Notes under the pieces: model-generated | Database searches by the model: none | What the model was told of the DNA's origin: nothing | Seen by the model: the letters and a program-made list of their open reading frames with translations, nothing else | Shown: positions 47,748-61,740 of the stretch, piece after piece | Numbering within the stretch: the stretch's first letter is position 1 | How the letters are laid out: every line of letters starts with the position of its first letter | Position numbers and translations under genes: made by a program | NCBI GenBank assembly: GCA_021397835.1 | Contig: JAJFZO010000566.1 | Coordinates: 8,800,001-8,864,000 of the forward strand | Origin: Moringa oleifera | Lineage: Eukaryota; Streptophyta; Magnoliopsida; Brassicales; Moringaceae | DNA length: 64,000 bases | Direction of reading: 5' to 3'

Positions 47748-49830
47748 CATTGATGCGTAGAATATTCAACAACAAACTGAAATAATTCAAGAACGCACTA
47801 ACCATATGATGTGTAGAATTAGTGATTTTGGATAACAGATAATTTCAATGATTGCCCAATCCACCTAGTAAGTTAAGGCAAATACCATATCATAACTTAA
47901 AGACCAATAACCGAAACATATGGTTATGCTTAACCCAGATATACAAATACCATCCATAATCTTGTGAGGGTTATATATTGATGATTAACAAGATTCCACT
48001 TGAACATGCTAATTTGGTGGGTCATTACATCTTGATGAATATAATGACCATAATGAACCATATGTTCTTAGGACTTAATCCATTGACCACAAGGCAATCA
48101 CTCCTAATATTGATCCACCTGTAACTATTTTGTTAATTTAAATAGTCATGCTATAATTCTAACAGTCAATCTATCACCTAGTTAGTGGTCGTTATACTGA
48201 TATAAGTTATATGTACAAAATTACCATGTATGAGTAATCGGTAAGTAAGCATGCATAGTCACAATTACGTGTCCAACTTAATAAACATATCAATTTCCAT
48301 GTTCCGTGGGCATGTCGGTCATACCCCCTAATAAGTGACTATCCATGCCTACTTGTTAATTACTTATATATCCACTACTAAATTATGTTAATCATTCACT
48401 TACTTAAAGGTCAATTGGTAGCCTAGAATTCTCACTAAGCTTGATCATCGAAGATTCAGTAAGATTATCTATGAAGGATTTGAGAGTGGCAATTCTTGGG
48501 AGAAGTATCATAATAAATTAGGAATATCTTTAATTCCATCAAAAATATCATGTCCAAATTGGTTATGATGTGAATGTATATTGTCAACCCAAATACATAC
48601 CTTATTGGAGTATTCATTGCATTAACTCATAAGAGATATGACCAAGACCCCTCAAGGTACTTTTAGTGATACTTTCATTATGATATTAACTCCTTCACCA
48701 ATTGAAAATTCCTCTTAGAGATCCCTTCTTTGATAAGCTAGCACGGGCTCAGGCTTAATTCCTGTCATGCTATGTATAATCATGGACCCAACTTGACTAA
48801 TAAGTTGACCAATGTGCATAGTTGGTATCCCATTGATTTAGGAATTAAAATAATATTTTATTAATCAAGTTATTGGTATATAATCATGTTAATTTGGCAT
48901 AAAAAAGGGAAATATGGGATGACATTTCCTTTATCTTCCTCCAGTTGATGGATATACTAATACAGTTGGTATAGGATGAATGTTTATAACATGAGTACTA
49001 GAGTGAGTGGAAGTTAGCTATCTTTCTTAATAGCCTACTCAATAGAATGTGATTATTTATTGTGGAAAGAATTCTACAAGGATGATCCTAGACATAACTT
49101 ATCTAAACTATCTATGACTCTGCCTTAAGATTATAAAACATGCAATTTTGGTGCAACATGTATTAGTAACTCATTAAAAGGAGGACTTATGTTAAGTCCA
49201 AAAAGAAGTGCTAATAGCAACAGGGGTAGCAACCAGCTCATAAAAGAACACTTTAGAGGATTGTACAATTCAATCTTATGATAAACAAATCCCTAATAAT
49301 GTTTAGATTACCTATAATCCATCATTGCAATGTTAACATGTTATTAAATAGCAATTACGCAACATATTATTCCTTCATATCATTTGGGATACCATTATGA
49401 TTGTGGTATAATTCCACTGAAACAGCGCTTCTTCCAATGAACACTTAATTTTAACACACAAGTTCATAATTTGTTAACAACTTAAGTTAGTATGACAGCT
49501 TGCTTGCCGATTTTGTTTACCTAATATAGCTTGTTAACCTATTGATATCTAATTAAGCATCAGATAACCTACACTATTATGGAAACCTTAGTAGGTCCAT
49601 GTACAAGTACCCATGTCCTTGATCATGGCCTATCTATATGATGACCCCTTCACTATGATTATATCTTGACGGTAATTCATGCTGGATTGTGATATGAAGA
49701 GTACCATTGATTGCACTTAGGTATCCAATTGAGACTGACATGTTGAATTCTGGCCACATCATATGGGCAACCAATGTTCATGATTTAAATTAATCATAAA
49801 CATTTGTACCCATTCATGAATATTTTGAAT
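47748..49830. other. AT-rich DNA before gypsy relic, no genes recognised
   Basis: Two kb of AT-rich, spacer-like DNA. Part near 48590-48625 (cattgcattaactcataa context) resembles 56255-56300, which hints at related repeats on both sides, but I could not define LTR borders. Confidence 0.4.
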
Positions 49831-50280
49831 AAGTTATGAACATGTTTACTTTTATTCATATAAAGTATGATTTTTATGAGTTTATAGTGATGCTATTTAG
49901 GCTAACCAATGCATCTACTACTTTTTGTAACCATATGAAATACATATTGTTTGAATTTTTAGATAAATTTATGGTGGTCTATCTAGATGATATTGTAATA
50001 TACAATGAGACCTTAGAGGACCAAGTAAGCCATTTATGAAAAGTATTGATGTGGCTGCAGGAGCATCAACTATACATCAAGAAAAAGAAATGCAAGTTTT
50101 GGAAGCAAGAAGCATTATTCCTTGCGCACTGGGTAGAGAACGAATAGATACAGTTAGATGAAAGAAAAGTAAAACCCATCATTGAGTGACCAACCATTAG
50201 CAAAGTTGCCGATTTGCAATCAACTTAAGCCTTATGCTTAGAGCTTACCAACTTCTTGACTAAATGATCCCTTTAGTTAT
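49831..50280 (+). pseudogene. Ty3/gypsy reverse transcriptase relic
   Basis: The frame at 49836-50039 gives YDFYEFIVMLFRLTNASTTF, then LDKFMVVYLDDIVIYNETLE, the palm region of Ty3/gypsy reverse transcriptase with its YLDD catalytic motif. After a stop the same frame goes on with LQEHQLYIKKKKCKFWKQEA and ends near PIIEWPTISKVADL, the usual sequence before RNase H. The N-terminal part, RNase H and integrase are not seen nearby. It is an isolated, decayed fragment. Confidence 0.88.
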
Positions 50281-52000
50281 GCCAAGCCAAATCCTGATCC
50301 ACTAGTCATGTGCCCCACAATAAACATTCTTTCCACACATATCTTATAGTACCATAGGTTAAGGATTCAATAATGAAAGTATTACCTAATTCATGAACAT
50401 AAGGAAAAGGATAAAGATATTAAGGCAAGCACAAATAGAAAGTGCATGCACACATAGCAAGATTTATGGAACCTTATCCTAATCCTTTATTAACTTTATA
50501 AGGGAATAGACAGAGAAAAAAGTGGATGCTTATCCCAAGCATTGCCACACTTTTATAGACCTCTCTTGTGATCCCTTAGGCTTTCCCTTTTGGGTTATAT
50601 ATAAGGTGCATCAATTTCTTGGTATTAAACTGCTTGGTCTTAGAAGTCAACCTAGATTATTAGGGCGTAATTCATTAAATACTAAGATATGATTGATTTA
50701 AATGAAATTATTTTTTAGACCTAATTAATTCTTAAACCTAATTAATATAGCTCTTTGAGTTCTTTACTGTTAGTAGTTCAGGATAAAATTTGATGAGTAA
50801 TCAATCATCATTATTTATTTTCATCCATATCTTAATATCCTTTGCTAGATGATGGTGAACGCATATAAAATTTATATTATTAAACTTGGTATCGGTTATT
50901 GACACTTAATTTTATTCATAAGAAAATGGACTTCATCAAAAACTCATTCTCTAGTTCAAAGGTCTAAGATCAAGATTTATTACAATTTGTCATTAAAATT
51001 TAGAATATTAGTTGTCTAACCTTATGCAAGATTTTAAAAGCCTTCTTCATCAGGGTTCATGCTATAGATCTCATCAGGGTTTATAAACACAAATGATACA
51101 TAAGGTTTTACATTAGTCATGCTCACCTTAATCCACTAAGAGTTTCCTTCATCGGGATTTTTGATTTAATTAATACATCGGTTTTTACTTCACTAGGTTT
51201 AAAGTTAAACCTCATATTGGGGATCTATTTGATAAATTTCTCAATTCTTTGAAAGTCTTTCACATCGGGATTTTCGATCTAGCTTATTCATCAGGATCAT
51301 ACTTATTGGGTTCCTTTTATCATTAGAATCAAAGCCTTTAAAAGTTCGCTTGGATTTTTTCATTATCAAGACTGATCTCACATCGGTTGTTATATTCCTT
51401 CATAAAGTTTTTCTCATCCTGAATTGATTCAAGCTCCATTAGAAAGTTAATGATTCCCAGATTAATATTCTAATGATTTTTACTCTAGCTATTCTACGTT
51501 GGAGTTGAAGATGAATTTGAAACTAGAATTCCATTAGTCGATAATGTTTATACATTCAATAGAAAAAAAAAAAAGGATTACAACTTTTAACTCTTAGTTT
51601 AACTTCAACTTCAGCCACATCGGGTTTTGGAGTAACTTCGAAAGCAGGAGCTTCTAACGCTGGTCTAAAAAAGCCCTTCTTTGGCTAATTAAGTTGCTAA
51701 AAAAACCCCTCTTTAGCTAATTAAGTTATCATTCTTTTAGGTTAATTAGAGTGATATCCAGGACTTCAGAATGAATTAAAGAAGCTTCTATAGGAGGAAC
51801 CACCTATACCGAGGACAGTTAGAGGTCGAGATACCTACCTTTGATCTCTTCAATCATACGCCTCCTGATGGGCTAGTACAGGCACAAGGCTTGCTACTTA
51901 ATCTTACTTCAGTAAGCTTTTAACATTTTGAATTTGTATAAAGCTCAAGATCAAGCTTCTTCTTGAGCTACCCTTAGCTCATCCCTACGTTAAAGGATAA
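50281..52000. other. Unassigned DNA with recurring catcggg motif
   Basis: No genes recognised. Between about 51040 and 51620 the words catcagggtttt, catcgggatttt and cacatcggttg recur roughly every 40-110 bp, giving a loose motif series without a clear unit length. Confidence 0.35.
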
Positions 52001-53518
52001 ATTTATTTTTGGTATGACTTATCCTTGACACACATTGGCTTGGACCTAGGCCAATTTAATCTTTGCATTGTCCACATTGATTTGAGCCTTGGCTAGCAGA
52101 TTCTTTAATCTTTTAACTTTAGGTGTGTAGATATGCACTTTATTAATAACATCAATTATAGACATATTAGTATCATCGGCCTTCTTCATGAAGTAATGAA
52201 GATCGATGCTGGTATGGTTGTAGTTGTTTATGAGTATAGCCATCCTTTAGGCAAACTATAAATAAAAAGGGTAAGTACTAATTAATAACCTACTACTACA
52301 TGACACAAAAATAAAGTTAAATAGATTAACACTTACGTCTCTGAAGCACATCATTGTGTTACTAAAAAAGGTGTTGTTATTCTCCCCTATAGTTTTTTCA
52401 AGTCCTAAGGGAAGATAAACCTATATAACCACTCCTAAATTAGGTTGGGATGTTTTAGGGATCCCTCAGTAAGCACGTCTTAGTCAAGCATAAACTTCTC
52501 TTTTAAAGGAAAAAGTTGTGGCATATTCAATGGCATTGAGAGTTCACCTATAATGCCCCAATCCTTAGGGTGGCTTTTCTTCTCACCTCTTGTCCCTCTG
52601 ATGGTTGGAGAAGCAGTAACCACCATTTTTTCCTTCTTGGCAACAAGGACACCATTGTTATAACTAGCTCCCATTTTCTTTCTTTTTGAGGCAGATCATG
52701 AAGATTAACCTCACTGTTAAGATTTGGCAATAGCACTAGACTAAAACCTCCTATTGGGCCATGCCTCCCTCAGGGTAATGTCCATTGCCTCCCAGAGTTG
52801 ATTTTTAAAATTAAGGATAGATTTGATTAAGGGACCATCTTGTTTTCAAGGTCTGTAAAACATAACACCAAGGATTAGCGACAAATAAAAAATGAAATAA
52901 CTAAATTATAAGATGAAGCAATGATAAGACCTAGCATGGCATCAGTCTGAGAGAATAGTAAAGGTCTAGTGCTTTCATTAGGGTGTACATCCACTTCAAG
53001 ACCAGTATTTAGCTCAAGGTTTGGTGTATGCTTTTCATTGGGATGTATATGCACTTTGAGTTGAGTAATTGGCTTAAGGTTTAGTGTTTATTCATCATCG
53101 AGAATTGGATTTGAAAGATGGAAAAGGACTAAAAGATCAACGATAAGTTAGGATTAGCCTATTTTTAGTGGACTTATCAAAAGAGTTCACTGTAGGTGTT
53201 CAGATGGTGATCTGTTTTGGGCCAAAAGGCTAGAAATACTTCTCAACTTAATCTTTGTTGTTTAAAGGAAGGCTTTTGAAAAGAGTTTTGGGCCAACATA
53301 AGCAAAAGTAACAAAATTTGATTATTTGTCTATATGCATTGAGGGATAGCATAATTAGTGAAATTTAAACATAAAATTATTATATCAAACAAGTGTTATT
53401 CAAAATAACTAATTTGTTAATATAAATTGAATATGATCACCATAGAGAGAATTAAAATAGTATATTATACCAATTGCAAGTTTTGAATGTAGTCACCACA
53501 GAGAGAGTCTTTCCAAGA
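52001..53518. other. Unassigned DNA with short minus-strand frames
   Basis: On the - strand, 52046-52243 (KKADDTNMSIIDVINKVHI) and 52480-52736 show short frames that look protein-like but match nothing I recognise. They might be pieces of a retroelement gag or a captured gene. No certain feature. Confidence 0.25.
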
Positions 53519-53815
53519 GGGATGATGTTCGTTAGGGTACACATCAACAAGAAGAAGGTGATGGGCATGTTAGATGAGAGTCCATCAAATTGCTTTATTG
53601 CAAAATAAATGGTTAAAGACTTGTTGTTGGAGATATTCCTAATCTTTATGAAGGTTAAGTGTGCTAACTCAGAGGCTAAGAGGGTAAAGGGTGCAGTAAG
53701 AGTTGATCTTCAAGTTAGTGGGTTGAAAGGGAAAATTAAGCTTATCATATGTCCACTTTTTGATTATGATCTAATCCTTGGTATGGACTTCTTTTGTAAA
53801 CAAGTGATCTTATAA
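53519..53815 (+). pseudogene. Ty3/gypsy aspartic protease relic
   Basis: The + strand gives MMFVRVHINKKKVMGMLDES, then a stop, then VSGLKGKIKLIICPLFDYDL and ILGMDFF, the layout of the retropepsin of plant Ty3/gypsy elements (active site normally DTGA, end VLGMDWL-like). The active site is changed to DES, and one in-frame stop is present. It lies 3.5 kb downstream of the RT relic on the same strand, the reverse of the normal protease-before-RT order, so the two come from different insertions or a rearranged one. Confidence 0.75.
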
Positions 53816-56800
53816 GACGTTATGGTATCTGACTGATCGATGCCCATAAATCAATTCAGATTATCCTAATTAGTATAATTTAGCTTAACGATAGGTTTAT
53901 GTTAGGCTGTTCGACGCAATGGATAGATAAACATGAGGAGTTATTCCATCACTTATCGATAAATTCTCCTTTAGCTAGTAACCCCATATAACTATCATAT
54001 ATGCCACAGTCAAAGGATAACTGATCCATGGATGAACATTAGATGGATCGATGATCCTCATTAAGAAAGAGGTATATTGGTATTAGAATAACATAGACTA
54101 AATATCACTTATGATACAAGTAAGCAGCAATATGTATCTACTATTATACCCATTATTATTATTAAAAAAATCATATAATTAAAATTATCAACATAATAAA
54201 AAGCAGAATAATCATTTGATTATTATAATCTATTAATTCATTATAAATCTCGTAATGGTAACTACTTCTTATAAGCAGTTAAATCATTATTTATTCACCC
54301 AATTATGACATTATTGGGTAATTCACATATCATGTACCGATCTTAGTGAACTTTACACACTATTATACTTTATTCATGATCTTCCCATTACCTTCTGCAT
54401 ATTTGAACATGTCCTTGATTGGATCATGAAACAACTATAATCTTGACATAGGATATATCCAAGATTGTTACATGATATGCCTTGTGGGTCAATTCATATC
54501 CTTAATTGTGTAGCATAACCATGACCTTGGGCATTAATTCATACCAGAATATAGGGTATGAATTCATGGCCATGTTATCCTATGAACTAATATATAACCC
54601 CTATTAGAACTCCTTCACATAATCACGCACAGCCCTATGTACTTTAACCTCTTTACCTTTTAAAGTAAGAATTGCTCCCTCAACTCTTTCCTCAAACTCT
54701 CCCATAAATCGATGGTAAGACATCCATTTGCAACATTATCCACCATTCGTGTTGTATATCAACCTATTTATAAGCATATCCTGTGAAACTTATCATATTG
54801 AATTAATAATCTAGAAACATAAGGTTTGATGGAATACATTGGTACCCAAGTTACCTCCATTAATTTAACACATTATTGAATATAATCAACCATTAACCAT
54901 GATAATTACTACATATGTACATCCTTGCCCGAATGATTCTTATATGCCCAGGTTGCATTTAATTTGTCCCAAAGATGAGTGATTAATGCCAACACAATCT
55001 TTCTTTGTCTATTACTCATTAATTGGGTCTAGTATCTATTTAATTCTATGAGTTCACTATTATTTCAGCTGAACAATTACTCAATGATTATGAAAGTATA
55101 CATAATGGTCAGGTTATTATCATATTTGCTTCAAACACCCAAGAAAGTAATCCTTATTAATGACTTATGTCCTAGACCACTTTGAATTAGCCCTCCCAGT
55201 CTACTTAGCCTTAGGATGTTTTGATTCGGATAAACTTAATGGCTAATAATTTGGGATTATCTTTTTTGACTTATTTATAAATATTTCCCATTATCTAAAT
55301 TATGAACTTGTACTTAGTGATAATTAACAAATAAGTAAACAAGAGTAGTGGTGGACATGATGATTATCGTCAACCAAATGTAACCAAATAGTAAACTTAA
55401 TATGCATTGGATAGTAAGATATTATCACAATTTCTTAGTACAATCTCTAATAGTTCTATTAGTGACTATAAGCATGCATCTCATATGACCGTAATCATTC
55501 ATGAATATATTGGGCTTAACTCTTTTATACCTCCAGGTATGCGATATCAGACTGTAGAAAATTCCCTATACCAAATAGATAGTATAATGACATATTTCAA
55601 GTAATGATAATTATCAAGATTTAACCACATGATATCTAGTGGCACCGATGCCCAAGAATAATGAAATCATCAAGTATGAGTAAATTCACATCATAGTTTC
55701 CTTTGTTGAGGGTTTGGATAACCAATACCCAAGGAAATGGTGTCTTTCTTTGTCCATAAAATGACAACCTATTCATATTAACATATGATAATGTGCATCC
55801 TATGAAACCATGGTTGATGACTTGGTTACGATACTACCACAGCTCTCTAGCCTTAAATTAGTCAACTTATAGTCATCCTTGGGTTTAAGGTTTAGTTCCG
55901 AGTATCATGTAATGGTGCAAGTCGTAGTTCACTTATACCAAGTTTATACTTTTATCAGTTGGTTAGCACATATCAGCACGCATTAAGGTAATTGTGTATA
56001 CTTTATTCATCATCTACTTTGTCGACCTTAAACCCTAAACCTTAAACTCTTATATCCAATCTCATGTTCATTATACGATAATTAATGACTAGGCCAAGGA
56101 TATCTAACTCCCTGATAACCCAATGAAAAAAAGCATTAGATAACTACCTCAAGACGAATTAAGTCAATTAATCTGCACCACAGTCATATGGGCTAAGACT
56201 CTCTCAAGAGGTCTATTAACCAAATTGAATTCCTTTAATTAGTGATGTTTCATCATCAACCTAAGTAAGTGCCTTATTAGAATATTCATTACATTAACTC
56301 ATAATTAACTTAAGTTTTTGCACTGATAATTTTTATTACTCATTGATGTTTGGGATAAGTGACCTTTATTGTCAAACACAACCACTAATAGTCAATTAAT
56401 CTGAAAGGGTTTAGCAAGAGTACAATACGTAAAATTTAAGGGTGGACTATACCCTCACAAGTCATTGTTCGAATTAAGTTAGCAATATAATAGGGCCTTA
56501 TCCTCTTTGCCTTAATATGTTAAGGATAACATAGTTATTAATAATTGGTAAAACTCAATTATTAGACTAAGGTTAATAGCTCGCTTAATAGCCAATAATT
56601 AATTGAACCATCTGAAAAGAGTCATATTTCTTTATATGAAGTTTACTAATTATGCCATGATTGACATATAACATGGATTATCCACATAGATAGTTGAAGT
56701 GGGTTAGATAATAATACCTAACAAGGCAATTGATAGTCACCATCGATATTTTTTCTATCCATCCCAATAATATATGTTATTTGATCAATGTAATAATTAA

Positions 56801-58132
56801 CTATCCCGATGTATACACTCAAGAGAGGCACATATGTTCTATAAATGATAGTGTGAACCCAATTAAACTGACATTAGGATTATAAAATACTGGGTTAAAC
56901 TCCACTTGCCTAGCTATATATTAATATATCACCATTGGATCAACATTACCTTGGTTTTATCTTATTATGTTATTAGTAACTCATCTAACATAAATTTTCA
57001 ATTTTGAAATTTAGATAGTGTAATGGATTACTTAAAATATATTTGAGGTCAATAATTAACTTAATTTAAAATATAATTAGGTCTAACTTGTAATCAAGCT
57101 TAATAATATGGATATCTCTAGACTATAGTCCTAAGATTGATGTACTTTGTCACCATAGGATGGATACACTGTGGCCATAACAAATGGTTTCAACCTTGCC
57201 CATTATAACTTATTCTCACAAGATAATTATGGGTTAATTTCCACTTGATATTATTACTAAGGTGTCCAATAAATTTGATCATAAGGGTTGACCTTCAATT
57301 CACAGACTATCATCATATTGATCTTTAACTATGGTTGATCAAAACATATATTAAGTCTATATATATATATATATATATATCAATGTTTATTTGAATAATG
57401 ACTATACCTCGTTAATGCTTTATTGCATGAGTAAGAGGTAGATATTGTCATCTAATATCCACTCCGCTCACCTTATAATCAAGTTATGTATAATCGATCT
57501 TCACAGATTATTCAATTGGGATAATTATCAATTATTATTTGTAGGGATGGCCTTCGAATATATTTAATCTTATTATCACTAGATACCTAAATTATAATAA
57601 AGATTTAGTTATAACATCCGAGTATCATTAGTTGTTACACGAGTTACAATTAATTTGGTCAACAATCATTAGTTGGTTTACATTAGTAGATGAACTCATA
57701 TTCATAAGAAAATTAACTGTACTAGAGGTTAACATAGTATTATGAAGATCATTTAATTGATGGTAAATGAATAGACCATTCTTAATTATTTTACCCTGTT
57801 AGCGTGAATTAAGTAACTAGTCATGGATATTTAATCCCTTGTGTGTATTTTTATTGGGCTTAAGATACATACAATCTGGTGGGTGTAGTCAAGCTTATTA
57901 CCAAAAATAATGCTAACCCATTCGTATGTATCCATTGGTACCATTTACAAGAGTCATTCTAATACTCATTGACATACCCAGTCTACTCAATTATTGTATA
58001 AACCTTCTACTACCATCTAGCGTGATTAGCTCTTTCCTCAAACTAACTCATGGCTACCCAAGATATTAAGGTACCCACTGAGTATGTATAGACTAACTCA
58101 AGAAAGCCAAGCTTGAAAGAAAAGAAGTGTTG
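53816..58132. other. AT-rich repeat-like DNA, no genes recognised
   Basis: About 4.3 kb of AT-rich DNA. It contains a (TA)n run at about 57358-57380. Some words are shared with 47.8-49.8 kb, but no LTR ends, primer binding site or polypurine tract could be fixed. Frames are at most about 65 codons. Confidence 0.4.
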
Positions 58133-58600
58133 CACTACAAAAGAATTCAATTTTAGCAATTGATAAATCTATCGCTAAATTAAAACAATCTCTCACTAAA
58201 TTTTTTAGCGACAGATTAATAATAAATAAAATTGGTAGTTAAAATTATTATCATAAAAAAAAACTAACGATTAAATTTTGTATCTATCGCTAATTAGCAA
58301 CAGATTAGCGACCAATAAAAATGTGTCGCTAAATTAGCGATATTTTAATATCTATCGTTAGTTTGGTGACAAATTAATATTTTTTGCTAGTTTAATGACA
58401 AAAACAAAATTTTATCGCTAAAGTTCAACGACTAATATATGTCTATTACTATTTTAGCGACTAATATTAGTGTGTCGTTAACTAACAATAGATATAAATT
58501 AGTCACTAAACTATCATTAATATAATTAAAATTTTTTAAAAAATTTAATTTTAAATAAAACTAAAAAAAACCAAAATAAACTAAAATTCATAAAGCAATA
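58133..58600 (-). repeat. 3' TIR and subterminal repeats of B3
   Basis: Terminus followed by tagcgacagattaata and tctatcgctaaatt motifs in both orientations, matching B2 41389-41850. Confidence 0.85.
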
Positions 58601-58657
58601 TAATAAATACGAGCTTATATGTTATGTTCTTGTCAAATACAATATTTATGCAAGAAA

Positions 58658-58917
58658 TTACATCAAATTATTAGGAAATGTTGGGTGTCCGCTTCCTAAA
58701 AGGAAAGCCTCCATCCTGCCGATGCGCTCATTCATATCAACCTCTCTCTGTAAGCGCCCTAGTAACTCAGTCTTGAAACGTATACGATCATACTCCATTT
58801 TCCTATGCTCCTTGTCCAATCTTTTTTCTAAAGTCCTACGCTCCTCCTCTATACGCTCCACCATAGATTTACGCTCCAACTCTATATGCTCTTCCATAGC
58901 TTTTATCTTAGAATGAT
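58658..58917 (-). pseudogene. B3 remnant of TNPA-like coiled coil
   Basis: An open frame of about 80 codons on the - strand begins in the coiled coil (ELERKSMVERIEEERRTLEK) and ends MNERIGRMEAFLLGSGHP, the natural C-terminus of the family protein. Upstream the frame is cut at the deletion junction near 58918. Without its DNA-binding part it is unlikely to be functional. Confidence 0.8.
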
Positions 58918-58929
58918 CGCACTTAAATT

Positions 58930-59700
58930 ATCCAATTAAATTATTATGTAAATCGAACATAAACTAAAACTTAGTAACAAATAAAATTAAAAACTCTAAA
59001 ATTTAATCAACATCTAATTAACTAATACAAATTTCATAAAAATTTAACTTAATTATTTGTCACAAATTACAATATCTCATTAAGCAATTATCTAAATCTA
59101 AAATAAACTAAATTTATTTTAAAAAATAAAATTAACAACTCCAAAATTTAATCAACATCTAAGTAAATTAATTTTCATAAAAATACGGTTAATTAAATTA
59201 TTTATGTCATTAAATTACAATGTAATTAAACTATTGTCTATCTAATCAATAACAAATAAAATAATTTTATTAACAAATAAAATTAACAATTACAAAATTT
59301 AATCAACATCTAACAAATTTAAATTTCATAAAAATCTAATTAAGTTACTTTTTTCAAATTATATGTTAGTTAAACTATTATCTATCTAATTTAATATAAA
59401 CTATATTTTTTATTAACCTATAAAATTAACAATTACAAAATTTAATAAATACCTAACTAATTTATTCCATAAAACTCTAATTAAATTATTTATCTTAAAT
59501 TACAAACTAATTAGATTATTTTCTAAATAATCTAACATAAACTAAACTTATGAATAAATGAAGTTAACAATTATAAAATTTAATTAGTATCTAAGTAATT
59601 TAGATTTCATAAAAATTTAATTAAAATATTTATGTTAAATTACAATCAAATTCAACCATTACCTAATAATATGCCATAAATTAAAATTATTAAAAAATAA
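58930..59700 (-). repeat. AT-rich tandem repeat of B3, about 145-bp period
   Basis: Inverse of the B1 array, with words such as aatttcataaaaatctaatta recurring near 59030, 59185, 59325, 59470 and 59610. Confidence 0.7.
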
Positions 59701-59819
59701 AATAAATAATAAAAAAATTATTTAAAATCTAAATAATTTATATAATTACCAAATCTAATCCTAATATTTCGATACAACATTTTTCAATCATCAATATTAT
59801 CGTCAATAAAAATTTCTAC

Positions 59820-60240
59820 AATTATGTGTACAAGTTATCAAGTAAAGAGATAAACCTCACGTAATGAAAGAGAATATGACTGGTCACAATAGAGAAAATA
59901 AAGAAAAAATGACACAAAGTAAGATACCGAGTAGGGAGAGAGCAATATAGACATATGGATATGAGAAAGCAAGATAAATGGGGGGAAAGAGAGTGGCACT
60001 CGAGGGCGAAATGCAAAAATTGAGCAACTTGTGTATAGATAGATGCAGAGACAATAAGACAAATGAGGAGAAAATGTATGGATGAAACAGAAAAAGATTA
60101 GCAAGACATATGGAAAGATAACAATAGAAATAGGGGAAAAGGAAATGGTGCTTGCACGAAAGGAAAAAAAATTAGGGTTTTTTATTTATAATCACTTAGT
60201 GAAGGAAGTAAGTGGAGGTCGCTAGAAGTGAAATTCAGTG
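59820..60240 (-). promoter_or_regulatory. Candidate B3 promoter and leader
   Basis: On the - strand a TATA-like ttataaataaa at about 60180-60192 lies 5' of the ccctaatttttttcc leader found in B1. This is the same layout as 22641-23000 and is inferred to be the family promoter. Confidence 0.45.
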
Positions 60241-60299
60241 ACTGAAGTCAAGTCTGTCGTTGCCTTGACAATCATTAAAGTAAAATCAAACGAAGGCAT

Positions 60300-61740
60300 T
60301 ACTGCATTCGTAACCATGCCTGCAACCTTCCAGGCCATGGCTGCCTTCGTAAGTGGCCATGCTTACCTTCGTGAGTGGCCATGGCTGCCTTCGCAGCATA
60401 TATGGATGCTTTCACAACAGCCATGGCCACCGCCACCTTTGAATGCCATGGCTACCACCTTCAAAGGCCACGGCTACCTTCGTGCACGGCCATTGCTGCC
60501 TTCACGACCATGCATGGATGCTTTCGCACAGGGCATGGTTACTTTCACAACCATGCATGGAGGCTTTTGCAGCAGTCATAGCTGCTTTCGCAGCCACGCA
60601 TGGAGGCATTCGGGGCAGTCATGGTTGCCTTCACCGCCATGGCTACTTCCTTGATAATCATGGCTACCACCTTCGAAGGCCATGGCTGCTGCCTTTGAAG
60701 GCCACGGCTGCCTTCATGGGTGGCCATGATTACCTTCGTGGGTGATCGTGGCTATCTTCACAGCCATGGCTATCACCTTCATAGGCCATGGCTACCACTT
60801 TCGCAGCATGGCAGCCGCCTTGGAAGGTCATCACTGCTTTAGTGGTCATGGCTGCCAACTACGAAGGCTATGGTTGCCACCTCCGAAGGCCATGGTTGCC
60901 ACCTACGAAGGCCATGGCTACCTTTGTAGGAGACCATGGCTACCTCTTTCTTGACCGTCACAGTCAACTTCGAAGGCCATGGCTACCATAATAGCGCCCA
61001 TGCATGGCTACCTTCGAAGACAGCAAGCTCACGACCATGCATGACTGCATTAGAAGGCAACAAACTGGCGGTTAACTTGCTTCTACGATAGCCATGCAGG
61101 GCTCCCTTCAAAGGTGACAAGCTAACAGTAAGCTGGTTGCCATGCATGGCTGCCTTTAAATGCGATAAGCTAGCGGCTAGCTTGCTTGTGCCGTTAGCTT
61201 ACTTCTTTAACCACAATGCATGGTTGGCTTGGAAGGTGGCAAGTTGGCCATTAGCTTGGTTCTACGATGGCCATGCATGGTTGCTTTCGAAGGCAGTAAG
61301 CTGGCGGCCAACATGGTTGCCTTCAAGGCAGCTAGCATGCTTCCACAGCACCCATGCATGGTTGCCTTCGAAGGCAGCAAGTTCGTGCATGGCTGCCTTT
61401 AAGATGGCTAACTTACTTTTATGGTGGCCATGTAAGAAGGCAACCAACTTACTTTTTGCGAAGACCATGTAAGGCTAGCTTCAAGGCGGCCAGCTTGCTT
61501 CTGCGGAGGCCATGCATGGTTACCTTCAAGATGACTAGCTTGCTTTTATAGCACCCATGCATGGCTGCCTTCGAAGGCTGCAAGCTCGTGGCTAGCTTGC
61601 TACCTCAATGGCCATGCATAGGCATTTCTAAAGGCGGCCAACTTGCTTATGTAGTGGCCATGCATGGCTACCTTTGAAGGCAACAAATAAGTTTGCTGCC
61701 ATCGCTTCCTCTGAAGGTTAAGCTTGTAGCGTTTACGATT
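60300..61740. repeat. GC-rich minisatellite array of B3
   Basis: About 1.4 kb of units such as ggccatggctaccttcgtg and ggccatgcatggttgcctt, mostly about 21 bp. From about 61020 a longer compound unit with aaggcagcaagctggcggc appears, which B1 shows only in its first 200 bp. Open frames on both strands are repeat artefacts. Confidence 0.85.

Noticed and set aside
57355..57382. (TA)n run as a possible element end
   Set aside because: A simple microsatellite without flanking inverted repeats or target duplication.
47748..58132. A complete LTR retrotransposon
   Set aside because: No LTR pair, primer binding site, polypurine tract or integrase could be recognised; only RT and protease fragments are supported.
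60238..61551. Open frames in the B3 GC-rich block
   Set aside because: Same repeat artefact as in B1; the translations are repetitive on both strands.
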